From Gari tellinella (taxonomy: Eukaryota; Mollusca; Bivalvia; Cardiida; Psammobiidae), in contig OV277857.1 in assembly GCA_922989275.2 (NCBI GenBank), positions 43,935,083-43,999,082 of the forward strand: a stretch of 64,000 nt of DNA, read 5' to 3'. Both the position numbers and the translations under genes were made by a program. Below the pieces are notes generated by a model. That model was not told the DNA's origin. It was given only the letters and a program-made list of their open reading frames with translations, and ran no database searches. Numbering within the stretch: position 1 is the stretch's first letter; every line of letters begins with the position of its first letter. Positions 33,129 to 42,714 of this stretch are shown in pieces.

Positions 33129-33380
33129 TTAACCCTTTACCCCATAGAAGCGCCTTTTAGCGGGTATGATTTACTCATCCGCTGAAGAAAATAGTTCCAA
33201 TTTAATCAGTAATGAATATGTATTATAGGGAATATTTTCTATATTATAGCACATGATAGCTTAAAGCAGGCTGAAAGTAAAGCAGAATGCGCCCTAAGGC
33301 GCATTCTGCTTTACTTTCAACCTGCTTTAAGTAGTCATCTATCTTAAGTACTATAAATAGGCTATCAGGTAAAGGGTTAA
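33129..33380. mobile_element. TTAA-type MITE (family M1), reference full-length copy
   Basis: About 250 bases between TTAA borders. Ends are TTAACCCTTTACCCCATAG and GGCTATCAGGTAAAGGGTTAA. The centre is a palindrome of about 70 bases: TTAAAGCAGGCTGAAAGTAA, AGCAGAATGCGCC, then the inverse GGCGCATTCTGCTTTACTTT. The TTAA target with CCC/GGG inner ends is the pattern of piggyBac-type elements. No coding capacity, so it would depend on an outside transposase. Confidence 0.9.
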
Positions 33381-33604
33381 GGGAACACCTCAGGCACCTG
33401 TCTTAAACACAAGAAAATTAAGGTATGAGGAAATAGTTCAACTCTATCTACATTTTTAAGTTGATTTTTATCTTTTTATAAACATACATGTATTGTTTCT
33501 AGTCATTCATTCCACATTGGTTGTAAGTCGTTTTTGTCTGGCATACATCCAAATATTTTAAACTTTAAACTTTTAATATTTTGCAACATTTTCTCTTATA
33601 TTTG

Positions 33605-33925
33605 TACACCCGGTATATTTCTACCAAATCCTACGTTGTGATCACTCATTAGAATCTTTTAACCCTATAGCCTGTGTCTGTGTTTTGAAGACAGGTGACC
33701 TCTTAGTTCAGGTTGATAGTAAAGCAGGATGTGCCTTTAGACAAATTATGCTTTACTTTCAGTCTGCTTTTAGCTACCTCCTGTTAAAATGTTAGAATAA
33801 AGAAAATATTCCCTATGATACTTATACATAGCTGTATGAATTGGAACTAATTTCTTTAGTGGAGGAATAAACTGAATGCGCTAAAATGAAGGGTCAGAGA
33901 TGCTTTTAATGAGTGTCACATGTCA
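33605..33925. mobile_element. M2 MITE remnant split by an M1 insertion
   Basis: ACCAAATCCTACGTTGTGAT and CACTCATTAGAATC stop at 33657. Inverted M2 text (TAATGAGTGTCACATGTCAT) resumes at 33908. The DNA between is an M1 copy, so M1 inserted into M2 here. Confidence 0.6.
33659..33909. mobile_element. TTAA-type MITE (family M1), inserted in an M2 copy
   Basis: Starts TTAACCCTATAGCCTGTGTC. The core is GTAAAGCAGGATGTGCC with ATTATGCTTTACTTTCAGTC. The right end is worn but TTAA is present at 33906-33909. Confidence 0.7.
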
Positions 33926-34065
33926 TGGGAGGTTAGTGGTAACATGAAGATGTTAGTGTTGGAAATACTCACCTCATCTTGACCTCTGACTTGCAGAAGC
34001 TGTGTATGTATTTATTTGCTTGTTTATTATCTTGACTATTTTTCATGTTAAGCAGCCTTCTAGCT

Positions 34066-34165
34066 GGCATGCAAAAGGTCGGTGGTTCTACCCAGTTGCT
34101 TTTTGTGCCTGAAACAGGGCTTCTGGGGTCCTCCTCCACTGGTAATTAGCTGAAAGTCATGGTAT
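34066..34165 (+). mobile_element. SINE body fragment
   Basis: CTGGCATGCAAAAGGTCGGT, GGTTCTACCCAGTTGC, GGGGTCCTCCTCCACTGG and AGTCATGGTATGACTGAAAT match in order the copy at 50768-50980. The 5' pol III head is missing here. Confidence 0.65.
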
Positions 34166-34178
34166 GACTGAAATACTT

Positions 34179-34409
34179 TTAACCTTACCCCATAGCCTGT
34201 ATCTAATATTGAAGATAGGTGACAACTTAATGCAGGCTGAAAGTAAAGCAGAATGCTTTACTTTCAATCTGCTTTAAGCTACCATCTGCTTGAATATAGA
34301 AAACATTTCCTTTGGTGCATATTCACTTCTTTATAAAATGAAGCTATTGCTTTCAGTGGAGTAATAAATTAAAGGCGTAAAAAAGTATATTTATGGGGTA
34401 ATGGGTTAA
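34179..34409. mobile_element. TTAA-type MITE (family M1), full copy
   Basis: Starts TTAACCTTACCCCATAGCC and ends ATGGGGTAATGGGTTAA, with TTAA on both sides. The core palindrome lacks its middle ten bases (CAGAATGCTTTACTTTC). Confidence 0.85.
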
Positions 34410-34814
34410 AAGCGACTTATTATCATATCAAATCAAATCAAATACCCTGTACTAGTGATTTTGTGTGTATTTTAGATTTATGTTGAATATATTTGTAGCA
34501 ATACATCAAAATAGATCTCACATATAGGTGATATATAAACCAGGGTAATATGTTTAACCCCTCTCCTGCTGTGTGCATATATTGATGCTTTTTTTAAACA
34601 GTGTAGATCCAGATAAGACAGCTCCTAATGGAAATGTTTGATCAGTATCTACAGTTTTCTTAAAGGATCTGTCTGATACGAGTCTGCGCTCTTTTCCATT
34701 GGACATTTTTCCTCTATGCAGTATAGGAGCTTTCTGTATTATTTTTTTCTGCACCCTAATCCCGCATATAGGCGTCCTTTTCAAACAGTGTACATGTGAA
34801 TATTACACTTGTCC

Positions 34815-34890
34815 TATGCAAACAGTGAAGACCCGGATCAGAGGGCTCCGAAAGGAGCCCTCTGATCAAGGTCTTCACTGTTTGTCATAA
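34815..34890. mobile_element. GGATCC-palindrome MITE (family M3)
   Basis: AACAGTGAAGACCCGGATCA, GAGGGCTCCGAAAGGAGCCC and TCTGATCAAGGTCTTCACTG are inverted halves of one hairpin. Confidence 0.75.
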
Positions 34891-35106
34891 TGCCAAACAT
34901 TGACAAAAACAACCCTAAAAGTCATAAATGGACTAGACTTAGATGGAAACTGGAATTATTCATTGAAAGTTTTAGGGAGGAAAGTAAGTAGTCAATTCAA
35001 TTGTCTTAAGAGATCCCCACTCTAATTAAATGAATGGCTTCTTAAAACAAGAATGACTGCAGTCAGAATATATTGATTTACTTCATGATATACATGAACA
35101 AGGCTA

Positions 35107-36318
35107 CAGAAAAGAGGGAGTAAATAAATCCAACATTTATTCACTCATTTCACCACCAAGTCCTATGGTGTAACTACTCATTAGAATCGTCTCGAAGAGA
35201 CAATTCAAATGAGCAGAAATAGAGATTTTAAATTTTTAGCTCACCTGGCATGAAGTTGAGCTTTTAGGATCGCTGGATGTCCGTCGTCCGTCGCCTGTCC
35301 GTTCACAATTGGTTGTGAACACTCTAGGGGCTACAAATTTCATCGGATCTTCATGAAACTTAATGACAATGTATGTCTTGATGAAATCTAGGTCAAGTTC
35401 GAAAGTGGGTCATGTAGGGTCAAAAACTAGGTCACTAGGTCAAATTATAGAAAAACCTTGTGAAAACTCTAGACTACAAATCTAATTTGATCTTCATGAA
35501 ACTGCATCAAAATGTTTGCCTATATAGTATCTAGGTCAAGTTTAAATATGGGTCATGTCCGGTCAAAAACTAGGTCATTAGGTCAAATCATAGAAAAACC
35601 TTGTGAACACTCTAGAGGCTACAAATCTCATTGGTTTTTATGCAACTTAGTCAGAATGTTTGGTTAGTTGATATCTAGGTCAAGTTCGAATATGAGTCAT
35701 GTCGGGTCAAAAACTAGGTCACTAGGTCAAATCATAGGAAAACCTTAACACTCTAGAGGCTACAAATCTCATCCAATCATCATGATACTGGGTCAAAATG
35801 TTTTCCTCATTGATATCTAGGCCAAGTGTGAATGCAGGTCATGTCTGGTCAAAAACTAGGTCACTAGGTCAACTTTTAGAAAAACATTGTGATTACTCTA
35901 GTGGCTACTAATTTCATTGGATTTTTATGCAACTGGGTCTGAATGTTTGCCTCATTGATATCTAGGTCAAGTTGAAATATGGGTCATGTCTGGTAAAAAA
36001 CTGGGTCACTACGTCAAATCAAAGAAAAACAGTGTTAACCTTCTAGAGGCTACAAATCTCATTAGATCTGAATGAAATATTGTCAGAATGTTTGCCTACA
36101 TCGAATCTAGGTCAAAACTAAATGTGGATTGTGTCTGGTCAAAATCTAGGTCACTAGATCAAATCATAGAATTTTTTTGTTAACACTCTAGAGGTTTATT
36201 GTGGGTCATGTCCAGTCGTAATCTATATCACTATAGGTCAAGTTTTTATATGGTGAACCAGGTGAGCGATATAGGGCCATGGTGGCCCTTGTTTGAAATA
36301 CTCTCCTTATCTGGAGTT
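35107..36318. mobile_element. M2 MITE split by a GCTCACC-family element
   Basis: The left half runs AAAAGAGGGAGTAAATAAAT to GAGCAGAAATAGAGATTTTA (35107-35232). The right half GAAATACTCTCCTTATCTGG starts at 36293. The whole 1.06-kb element between them is the insertion. Confidence 0.75.
35236..36292 (+). mobile_element. GCTCACC-family tandem-core element
   Basis: Head TTAGCTCACCTGGCATGAAG with GAGCTTTTAGGATCGCTGGA and GTCCGTCGTCCGTCG. The core has about six units near 145-150 bases, each with AAACTAGGTCACTAGGTCAA and AACACTCTAGAGGCTAC. Tail AACCAGGTGAGCGATATAGG and GCCATGGTGGCCCTTGTTT, a hairpin. CCAGGTGAGC in the tail is the inverse of GCTCACCTGG in the head. Non-coding. Confidence 0.85.
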
Positions 36319-36329
36319 CTGAATGAATT

Positions 36330-36540
36330 GGGATGCATGTATTTTAAATAAATGAAGCCATGTGTTGTTATGCTGTTGGGCACCAAATGTAACAGGGGGT
36401 TCTCAAAGAAACTCCCACTCCGACCTGGGATCAAACCCTGGTAGCCAGATTCGCAGTCGTGCACTCTACCACGCCACCATAAACGCGTGCTTGTACAGCA
36501 AGGTCGTACAAGTGATGATAAACCTACTCACTGTGACATA
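36330..36540 (-). mobile_element. tRNA-derived SINE, minus strand
   Basis: Read on the minus strand, GGTGGCGTGGTAGAGTGCAC is an A box and CAGGGTTTGATCCCAGGTCG a good B box at the normal spacing (36395-36482). A body with CCCCCTGTTACATTTGGTGC follows. It is absent from the duplicate copy of this region. Confidence 0.65.
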
Positions 36541-36751
36541 ATAATAGTGTAATAATTGTATGTTTGAAGAAGCTGTGTATTTTGAAAAATGATGTATCCT
36601 GAATGTCTGAGAGTGTCATTTCCTTTCTCAATAAGTACTTAACTCTTTGCATGCTGGGTAATTTATTATCGTCTGCAATGATTGTCATCTGCTATTATTC
36701 TAAAATTAGAATTGTCAAAATTTCCTTTCAAAATAGTGTCATGGTTAAACA

Positions 36752-36817
36752 GTCTGGATCCTGATGAGACGCAGCATGAGGCGGCGTCTCATCTGGATCC
36801 AAACTGTTTGCAAAGGT
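36752..36817. mobile_element. GGATCC-palindrome MITE (family M3)
   Basis: AACAGTCTGGATCCTGATGA and GACGCAGC at the left, GGCGTCTCATCTGGATCCAA and ACTGTTTGC at the right. In the duplicate copy (about 37893-37916) only the outer edges remain, CAAACAGGACCAAAACTGTT, as if the hairpin had been deleted. Confidence 0.8.
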
Positions 36818-36873
36818 TCTCATGACTGGCACAATCTCTGCTGCTAGCATGGTAAGAGCTTAGTGCACACTTC

Positions 36874-37065
36874 CAGGGCTCCAGATAAGGGGAGTATTTT
36901 AAAAACTAAAATCTTTATTTTAACTTTAAACCCTATGGTGTCACTACTCATTAGAATCGTCTCGAAGAGACGGTTCTAATGAGTAGTAACACCAAAGGAT
37001 TTGGTGCTAAAAGAGTGAGTAAATGTTGGATTTGTTCAAGTTACCCCCTCTTATATGGAGCCCTG
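36874..37065. mobile_element. hAT-like palindromic MITE (family M2), full copy
   Basis: CAGGGCTCCAGATAAGGGGA to CCCCTCTTATATGGAGCCCTG. The central hairpin is ACTCATTAGAATCGTCTCGA then AGAGACGGTTCTAATGAGTA. It is absent from the corresponding point of the second duplicate (about 37955). A clean 8-base target duplication was not seen. Confidence 0.85.
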
Positions 37066-37432
37066 ACTTAGTGTCAAATCATTTGGATCTGGATGAAATG
37101 AAGTTTTAGTCAGCATCTCATCTAAATACAAACTATCTGATGAATACTCATACACTGTTAAAAGAAGAGAAATTATCACTCTATCAAATTAACGACTTTA
37201 GAAACTATGTAGCTTAAAGCAACTTTCTGCATTACTTTTGGCTTGCAAAAGGTTATAATCTATCTTTTTGACTCTTTAGATATGACCCGATGTCTTAATT
37301 GCCTACTGGTACTTATGTGCAATTATGTAGTTCTAAGAACAGCTTACTAGTATTAATAATATTGTATACATGTTTGTGTAGTTGAAATACTCTCCTTATC
37401 TGGAGCTCTGAATGAATAGTAATGTGTGTATC

Positions 37433-37683
37433 TTAACCCTTTCCCTCATAGAAGCGCCTTTTAGCGCATATATTTAATTCCTCCACTAAAAAAATAGTTC
37501 CAATTTAATCAGGTATAAATATGCATTATAAGAGATATTTTCCATATTCTAGCAGATGGAAGCTTAAAGCAGGCTGAAAGGAAAGCAGAATGCGCCTAAG
37601 GGCGCATTCTGCTTTACTTTCAACCTGCTTTAAGTGGCCACTTGTCTTCAATACTAGAAACAGGATATAGGGTAAAGGGTTAA
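37433..37683. mobile_element. TTAA-type MITE (family M1), full copy with visible empty site
   Basis: TTAACCCTTTCCCTCATAG to ATATAGGGTAAAGGGTTAA, with TTAA at both borders and an intact core palindrome. At the same place in the first duplicate (36344-36347) there is a single TTAA and no insertion, which shows that TTAA is the target. Confidence 0.9.
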
Positions 37684-38395
37684 ACACACATTTCATCTAG
37701 TTTAATATGTTTGAAGAAGTTATGTTTTTGAAAAATGTTGTATCCTGATTGTCTGAAAGTGTCTTTTCCTTCCTCAATCACCATTTAACTCTTTGCATGC
37801 TGGGTAAATTTTAGCATCTGCAACGATTGTCGTCTGCTATTGTTCTAAAATAAGAATTTTCAAAATTTCTTTTCAAAATAGGGTCAGAGTGTCAAACAGG
37901 ACCAAAACTGTTTGCAAAGATAATCACAGTGGCACCGCTAGCATTGTAAGAATTAAGTTCAAGCAGAGTGTCAAATAGCTATGATTCGGATGAAATGCAG
38001 TTTTAGTCGTCATCTCATCCAAACTGACTGTAAACTCACACACTGTTAACAGTTAATATAAGACGGGTTGGACTACCTATAAAAAAAAGAGATAAATTGG
38101 CACTCTATAAAATTAATGGCTTAAAAAACTGTGCAGCTTAATGCAACTTTCTGTATTAGTTTTGGACTGCATAAAGTTATAATCTGTCTATTTTGACTCC
38201 TTGGATATGACCAGATTTCTTAATTGCCTACTTTGATGCAATTATGTTGTTCTAAGAACAGCTTTTAATGATATTGTGTGGTGCGGAAATAAAAATAAAA
38301 TTGATATTACATGCCTTTCCTTTGATATTTAACACATTCGATCCTAGTGACAAGTGTACTCGTCGTTTATAGTGTAGTTGTAAAGAGTACACTTG

Positions 38396-38600
38396 TACTA
38401 TGCAAAATGTGAAGATCCTGGCTCCGAGGTTATAAAAAGTTTTAGATGAGTCTGACTGTGTTCCCAAGCATTTGAGCCTAGGCTCAAATCTGATCAATCA
38501 AATGCTTGGGAACGAGTTTAGACTCAAGTCAAAAGCTTTTTAACCTCGGAGCCTGATCAGAGGGCCCTGGAGCCCTCTGGTCAGTATCTTTCACTGTTTG
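38396..38600. mobile_element. Nested palindromes built on an M3-type hairpin
   Basis: Outer arms GATCCTGGCTCCGAGGTTAT and ATAACCTCGGAGCCTGATCA-type text enclose AAAAAGTTTT/AAAAGCTTTTT. These enclose TTCCCAAGCATTTGAGCC and its inverse AAATGCTTGGGAA. A further GAGGGCCCTGGAGCCCTC hairpin follows on the right. Confidence 0.7.
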
Positions 38601-38757
38601 TCATTTTATGATTATATTGTTATGACATCCCGAAATAGTACAACATGAATTGGATTTAATTGAAAATGGAATTGTCTAATAAAAGGTTAATGGGCGAATG
38701 AGTTAATTATACTACAAAGTTCAAACATGTTTCACCAAACATGTTTGTACTTTGAAG

Positions 38758-38953
38758 TACAGTCCAACTTCGATCTCTCGAACTCTGTTAAGTCGAACAT
38801 ACCCGTATTTCAAAGTTAAAACGCGACTAAGCCGCGTTTTAACTTTGAAACACGGTATGTTCACTTAACCAAGTTTGAAATAAAGCAAATTCATGTTTCG
38901 AAATATCGAATATTTCGAGTTAAGCCAGTTCGAGATATCGAAGTTCGACTGTA
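38758..38953. mobile_element. pogo/Tigger-like MITE
   Basis: TACAGTCCAACTTCGATCTC and GAGATATCGAAGTTCGACTGTA are inverted ends with TA at each border, the Tc1/mariner-pogo pattern. A nested palindrome, CAAAGTTAAAACGCG...CGCGTTTTAACTTTG, sits in the middle. A separate AAACATGTTT hairpin lies just upstream (38712-38755). Confidence 0.75.
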
Positions 38954-38979
38954 CATACATAACTAAATATAAATGAGCC

Positions 38980-39885
38980 ATATGCCATGAAAAAACCTGC
39001 CTTATTGCATTTGAAACAGGGTAAGTTAAGGTCAGCCCTGCGTCAAAGACGCGACGACTGGTCTTGATCTACACTGTTTGACACCCATATGCGTCTACAG
39101 CAGTTTGTGTATTTTTATGTAGCTGTATTAGAGATGCAGAGCCTGAGATGACATCAGTGCTTGGTCTGGACAATGTTGCAATGCAATAAGGCAGGTTTTG
39201 TCATGGCATGGCTCAAATGTAAAGTTATGAACTTCAGTTAGAAAATATTTCTTTAACCCTTATCCTGCGGTGATGTCGTCTGCTTCGAAATTGTCGTCTG
39301 CTAAGTTTGTTAAATTTAGACTTATACATTTTTTATACATTTTTTAAGTAAAGAAACCGGTGTCTGATCTGGATCTAAACTGTTTGCAAACATCAATAAA
39401 GTCGCGACCAGCAGGCAAAGGGTTAATACATAGTGATGACTGTATAAATTGTAACATTTTTCTTCAGTGGAGGAATGAATTTAAGGTGTGAAAATGCGTA
39501 TCTATAGAGTAATGGCTTAAATGTATAAGTATTGAAAACATGTTGTTTTGCGTGATTGTAATAGCTTATGTTGAATGAACTGATAATCATGTTGCTTTCT
39601 GTCCTTTGAGTGGTTATATTGGCTGTTGACATTTTTCAAGTACATGTAATCGTAATTTAATCGATTACAGACTCTGTATTTTTCAAAAAGTAACTGTAAT
39701 CGTAGTCGCATTTGCTGTAATCGTAATTGAGAGTAACCGATTACATTTCAAAGTAATCGGTCTCATGTCTGGCTGTTGGATGTTGAATGTATTGATAATC
39801 ATGTTGTTTTCTTTCCATTGAGTTGTTATAACAGCTGATGTTGAATGTATTGATAATCATGTCATATTAGCTGTCAGATGTTGAT
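38980..39885. other. No gene; GTAATCG-rich patch
   Basis: Between about 39645 and 39765 the words GTAATCG and CGATTAC alternate many times (for example TAATCGATTACAG and GTAACCGATTAC), an inverted-word cluster. TGTATTGATAATCATGTTG phrases repeat at 39540-39860. No exon recognised. Confidence 0.5.
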
Positions 39886-39888
39886 TTA

Positions 39889-40399
39889 TTAACCCATTAC
39901 CCCATAGCCTGTTTCTAGTTTTGAATATAATTATTTTTATGTGTCCGTTTAAAGCAGGCTGAAAGTAAAGCAGAGTGCGCCTTGAGGCACATTCTGCATT
40001 ACTTTCAACCTGCTTTAACCCATTATCTGCTAGAATTTAGAAAATATTTCTTATGATACATATCCATGATTGTAAATATTGGATCTATTTTTGTTTAGCC
40101 GAAGAATAAATGAAAGGCGTAAAAAGGCATATTTAACCCTTTCCCCCATAGCAGCGCCTTTTAGCGGATATGATTTATTCATCCGCTGAAGAAAATAGTT
40201 CCAATTTAATCAGTAATGAATATGTATTATAAGGAATATTTTCTATATTATAGCACATGATAGCTTAAAGCAGGCTGAAAGTAAAGCAGAATGCGCCCTA
40301 AGGCGCATTCTACTTTACTTTCAACCTGCTTTAAGTAGTCACCTATCTTTAATACTATAAATAGGCTATCAGGTAAAGGGTTAAGGGGGAATGGGTTAA
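39889..40399. mobile_element. TTAA-type MITE (family M1) containing a second M1
   Basis: The outer copy starts TTAACCCATTACCCCATAGC and runs to GGCGTAAAAAGGCATATT. It is cut at 40132 and finishes as GGGGGAATGGGTTAA at 40385-40399. The inner copy is listed separately. Confidence 0.8.
40133..40384. mobile_element. Inner TTAA-type MITE (family M1), nested
   Basis: TTAACCCTTTCCCCCATAGC to GGTAAAGGGTTAA with the full palindromic core. Very similar to the copy at 33129-33380. It sits at a TTAA in the right end of the outer copy. Confidence 0.85.
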
Positions 40400-40523
40400 C
40401 TAATGTTGAATGTCTTGAAAATTGATAATCATGTTGTTAACTTTGTGGTTGTATTAGTTTATTTTCAGTGTCTTTATATACTTCTGCAGAAGATATCTGC
40501 ATTACATATAGGATATTACATGA

Positions 40524-40645
40524 GTGTTCATAATTTATTGGATTTATTAAACGAGTCCTTTAGAAAACGATAAGAACGAGGCTTTGCCGAGTTTTTATCG
40601 TTTTCTAAAACGACGAGTTTGATAAATCCAATAAATTATTAACAC
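40524..40645. mobile_element. Foldback MITE, about 55-base arms
   Basis: TAATTTATTGGATTTATTAA and ACGAG at the left, with TTAGAAAACGATAA near the centre. The inverse TTATCGTTTTCTAA, then CTCG/ACGAGTTTGATAAATCC and AATAAATTATTAAC, is at the right. Loop GAACGAGGCTTTGCCGAG. Confidence 0.8.
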
Positions 40646-40649
40646 AAAT

Positions 40650-41570
40650 GTTATATTCTTTTTATAACATAACCTAGAAATGTTATTTAACGCATGCTAA
40701 GCGCGATATAAGTAGATCTATACAGGAAAAAATTTGTTCCAAATTAACCCCGTTCACTAGCATAATGTTTATGTTGTTATATGTATTAATAAACACTTTC
40801 ATGTAGATCTAATATTGATTAATTACACCAAAAATCTATAAATTGAACCTACATGATGGAATGAAGACGTTGGAAATCGAACACATAGAACGCATTTAAA
40901 TGACGTCACAAGTAAACGACGTCGTGGCGTAGATCTACCTCATTTGCATAGTTATATAACTAGTTATATATGACATTTAAACAACGGGTGACGCCGTCTG
41001 TTATGTTATAAATGTAGTTATATGAACTATATTAATCCTTTCAATGTCATTACATCATCAATTTTTGTGGCGTTTGTCGTCAGACAACGCCACAATGTCA
41101 GTACTGAATTTCAACAATCGTATCACATGCTACAGTCGGTCTTTAACGACCATCAAAATGAGGTTATATAGGTTTCAAAGACAGGTGACTGCTTACTGCA
41201 GGTTGGACAAAATGCAGACCGCTCCCATAAGACCGTTATTCACTACATCTGACCTGAATAAAAAGCCATCTGTCTTTTATGTGCACGTTGCTACCTCATT
41301 GCATGCTCGCTAACACCAGGCATTACTGTGGCCGGGTTTGATACCTTATAACAGCTAATATTCCGACGTATTTAACAAATAGACCCTGAATATATGGGCG
41401 ATTGCTTAACTAATTTATCACATAAAACGTAGAAAGTAAGTCTGGCAATAAATCCACTCAGGTACGCTTAAAATTATTTGTATTTGTGATAAAAACAATT
41501 ACAAGAAAAACTCAAATAAAAATTATGCTAAGAAGTGGCATCGCGCCGTGCGCGGAGCGATACAACAGGA
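40650..41570. other. No gene recognised; CRE-type site
   Basis: TGACGTCA occurs at about 40902 with AACGACGTCGTGGCG close by. The 89-codon frame at 41044-41313 has no motif I know. Possibly promoter-like DNA, but no transcript is visible. Confidence 0.35.
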
Positions 41571-41572
41571 CG

Positions 41573-42357
41573 GGGCCCGTTCGATTCACTGTCCGGAACA
41601 CGTTCCAAACCTGTTCCAGAACAGCTCTCAATCGAACGCAATTTTTCTATTTAGAACAGGAAGTTGAAAATTCAAAATGGCGTCAAAATAAAATAATGAT
41701 TGCAGTTAACCCAAAGTTGTTATTGTTTTTCTTGCTATCCCGTCCAGAGAATAGTTTTGAATCAAAGAGCAGCACTACATTAGTACCACTGGCTAAATTT
41801 CTTAAAATAATCACCATTTTCATCCTCATTATACTAAAGAACATTTGTGCACCAGCCAAATTGTAGCGCTTATAATGTAGCCACGTCTGTGTCGGAGCAT
41901 AGGAACTTGACACATTTATTTTTGTAAAATAATGTTTGTTTTTTACTATATCATATAAAAAAATTGGTATAACCAACAAGAAACCCGGTATAAAAATTAG
42001 ATAAAAATATGTCATGTACTTGTGCATCGGGGTTGGTGTCAGTTAAGGTTTTGATGCAATTGTTGAAATTCCGCTGGCCAATTTGACCCAAAATATTACT
42101 ATGCAGGACGGGGCTGATACATTTAACTGACTGTGCACATTTGTGCTTGAATGTTGCTTCAGGAGTTGTGAAAAACACTCCAAAGCAACATTTATAAAAA
42201 ATCTGGCGTCTCCAATTGCTCCGATTGCCGCCATGTTGATGACGTCACTGTTCCGACTGCACCACCTCGAAAACCAGAACAGTTGGAACATGTCCGGAAC
42301 ACTGTTCCACTGCATTCGATTGATGTTCCGTCTGTCAACAGTGAATCGAACGGGCCC
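41573..42357. mobile_element. 785-bp element with perfect 20-bp inverted ends
   Basis: GGGCCCGTTCGATTCACTGT at 41573-41592 is exactly inverted at 42338-42357. Both subterminal zones are full of GGAACA/TGTTCC words, for example CCGGAACACGTTCC at the left and CCGGAACACTGTTCC at the right. Overlapping open frames on both strands (41486-41866, 41683-42027 and 42043-42381) show no known transposase motif. A TGACGTCA lies at about 42240. Probably a non-autonomous DNA transposon. Confidence 0.75.
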
Positions 42358-42606
42358 TTTAGTTCCAAAAGTCGGCAGCAAGTAAGTAAAAATGTCAAAT
42401 TTTCGTAATTTACTCCAACATACACACTTTCAACTGATCAGTCAAATTCTCTATGTAATTTATTAATGTTTTATGTACTGAATTTCGTTGATGAATCAGT
42501 AATACGGCCTTATGAAAACTTATTGCCCAGCCTTAGCTCGTTACGGAGTGGGTGGGGGGAAAAGTGACAGTCGGTAACCATCTTTTAACGGATGCAACTT
42601 TTCAAG

Positions 42607-42665
42607 CCTTTGGGATCCTTATCAGAAGCCGCGTAAAGCGGCATCTGATCAGGATCCACAATGGT
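42607..42665. mobile_element. GGATCC-palindrome MITE (family M3)
   Basis: GGGATCCTTATCAGAAGCCG, CGTAAAGCGGC and ATCTGATCAGGATCCACAAT form one hairpin. Confidence 0.75.
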
Positions 42666-42714
42666 TGACATTTTTTTATTAGTTTAAACCACAGAATTAT
42701 ACACTGACGGAATT

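Larger units (their letters stand above)
36293..38275. repeat. Segmental tandem duplication, copies 36293-37384 and 37385-38275
   Basis: Three ordered blocks are shared. The first is 36293-36326 with 37386-37420 (GAAATACTCTCCTTATCTGG). The second is 36545-36870 with 37712-37960 (GTTTGAAGAAG, AACTCTTTGCATGCTGGGTA). The third is 37068-37365 with 37968-38270 (ATCTGTCTATTTTGACTC-type text, TTCTAAGAACAGCTT). The copies differ by whole insertions: a SINE-like block and an M2 MITE only in copy 1, and an M1 MITE only in copy 2. Confidence 0.8.

Noticed and set aside
35236..36292. Helitron
   Set aside because: There is a hairpin near the end, but the borders do not show a 5' TC or 3' CTRR, and insertion between A and T could not be shown.
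41683..42027. 114-codon minus frame with membrane-like start, and overlapping frames on the other strand
   Set aside because: It lies within a transposon-like unit with perfect inverted ends, has no family motif and overlaps three other open frames, so coding cannot be supported.
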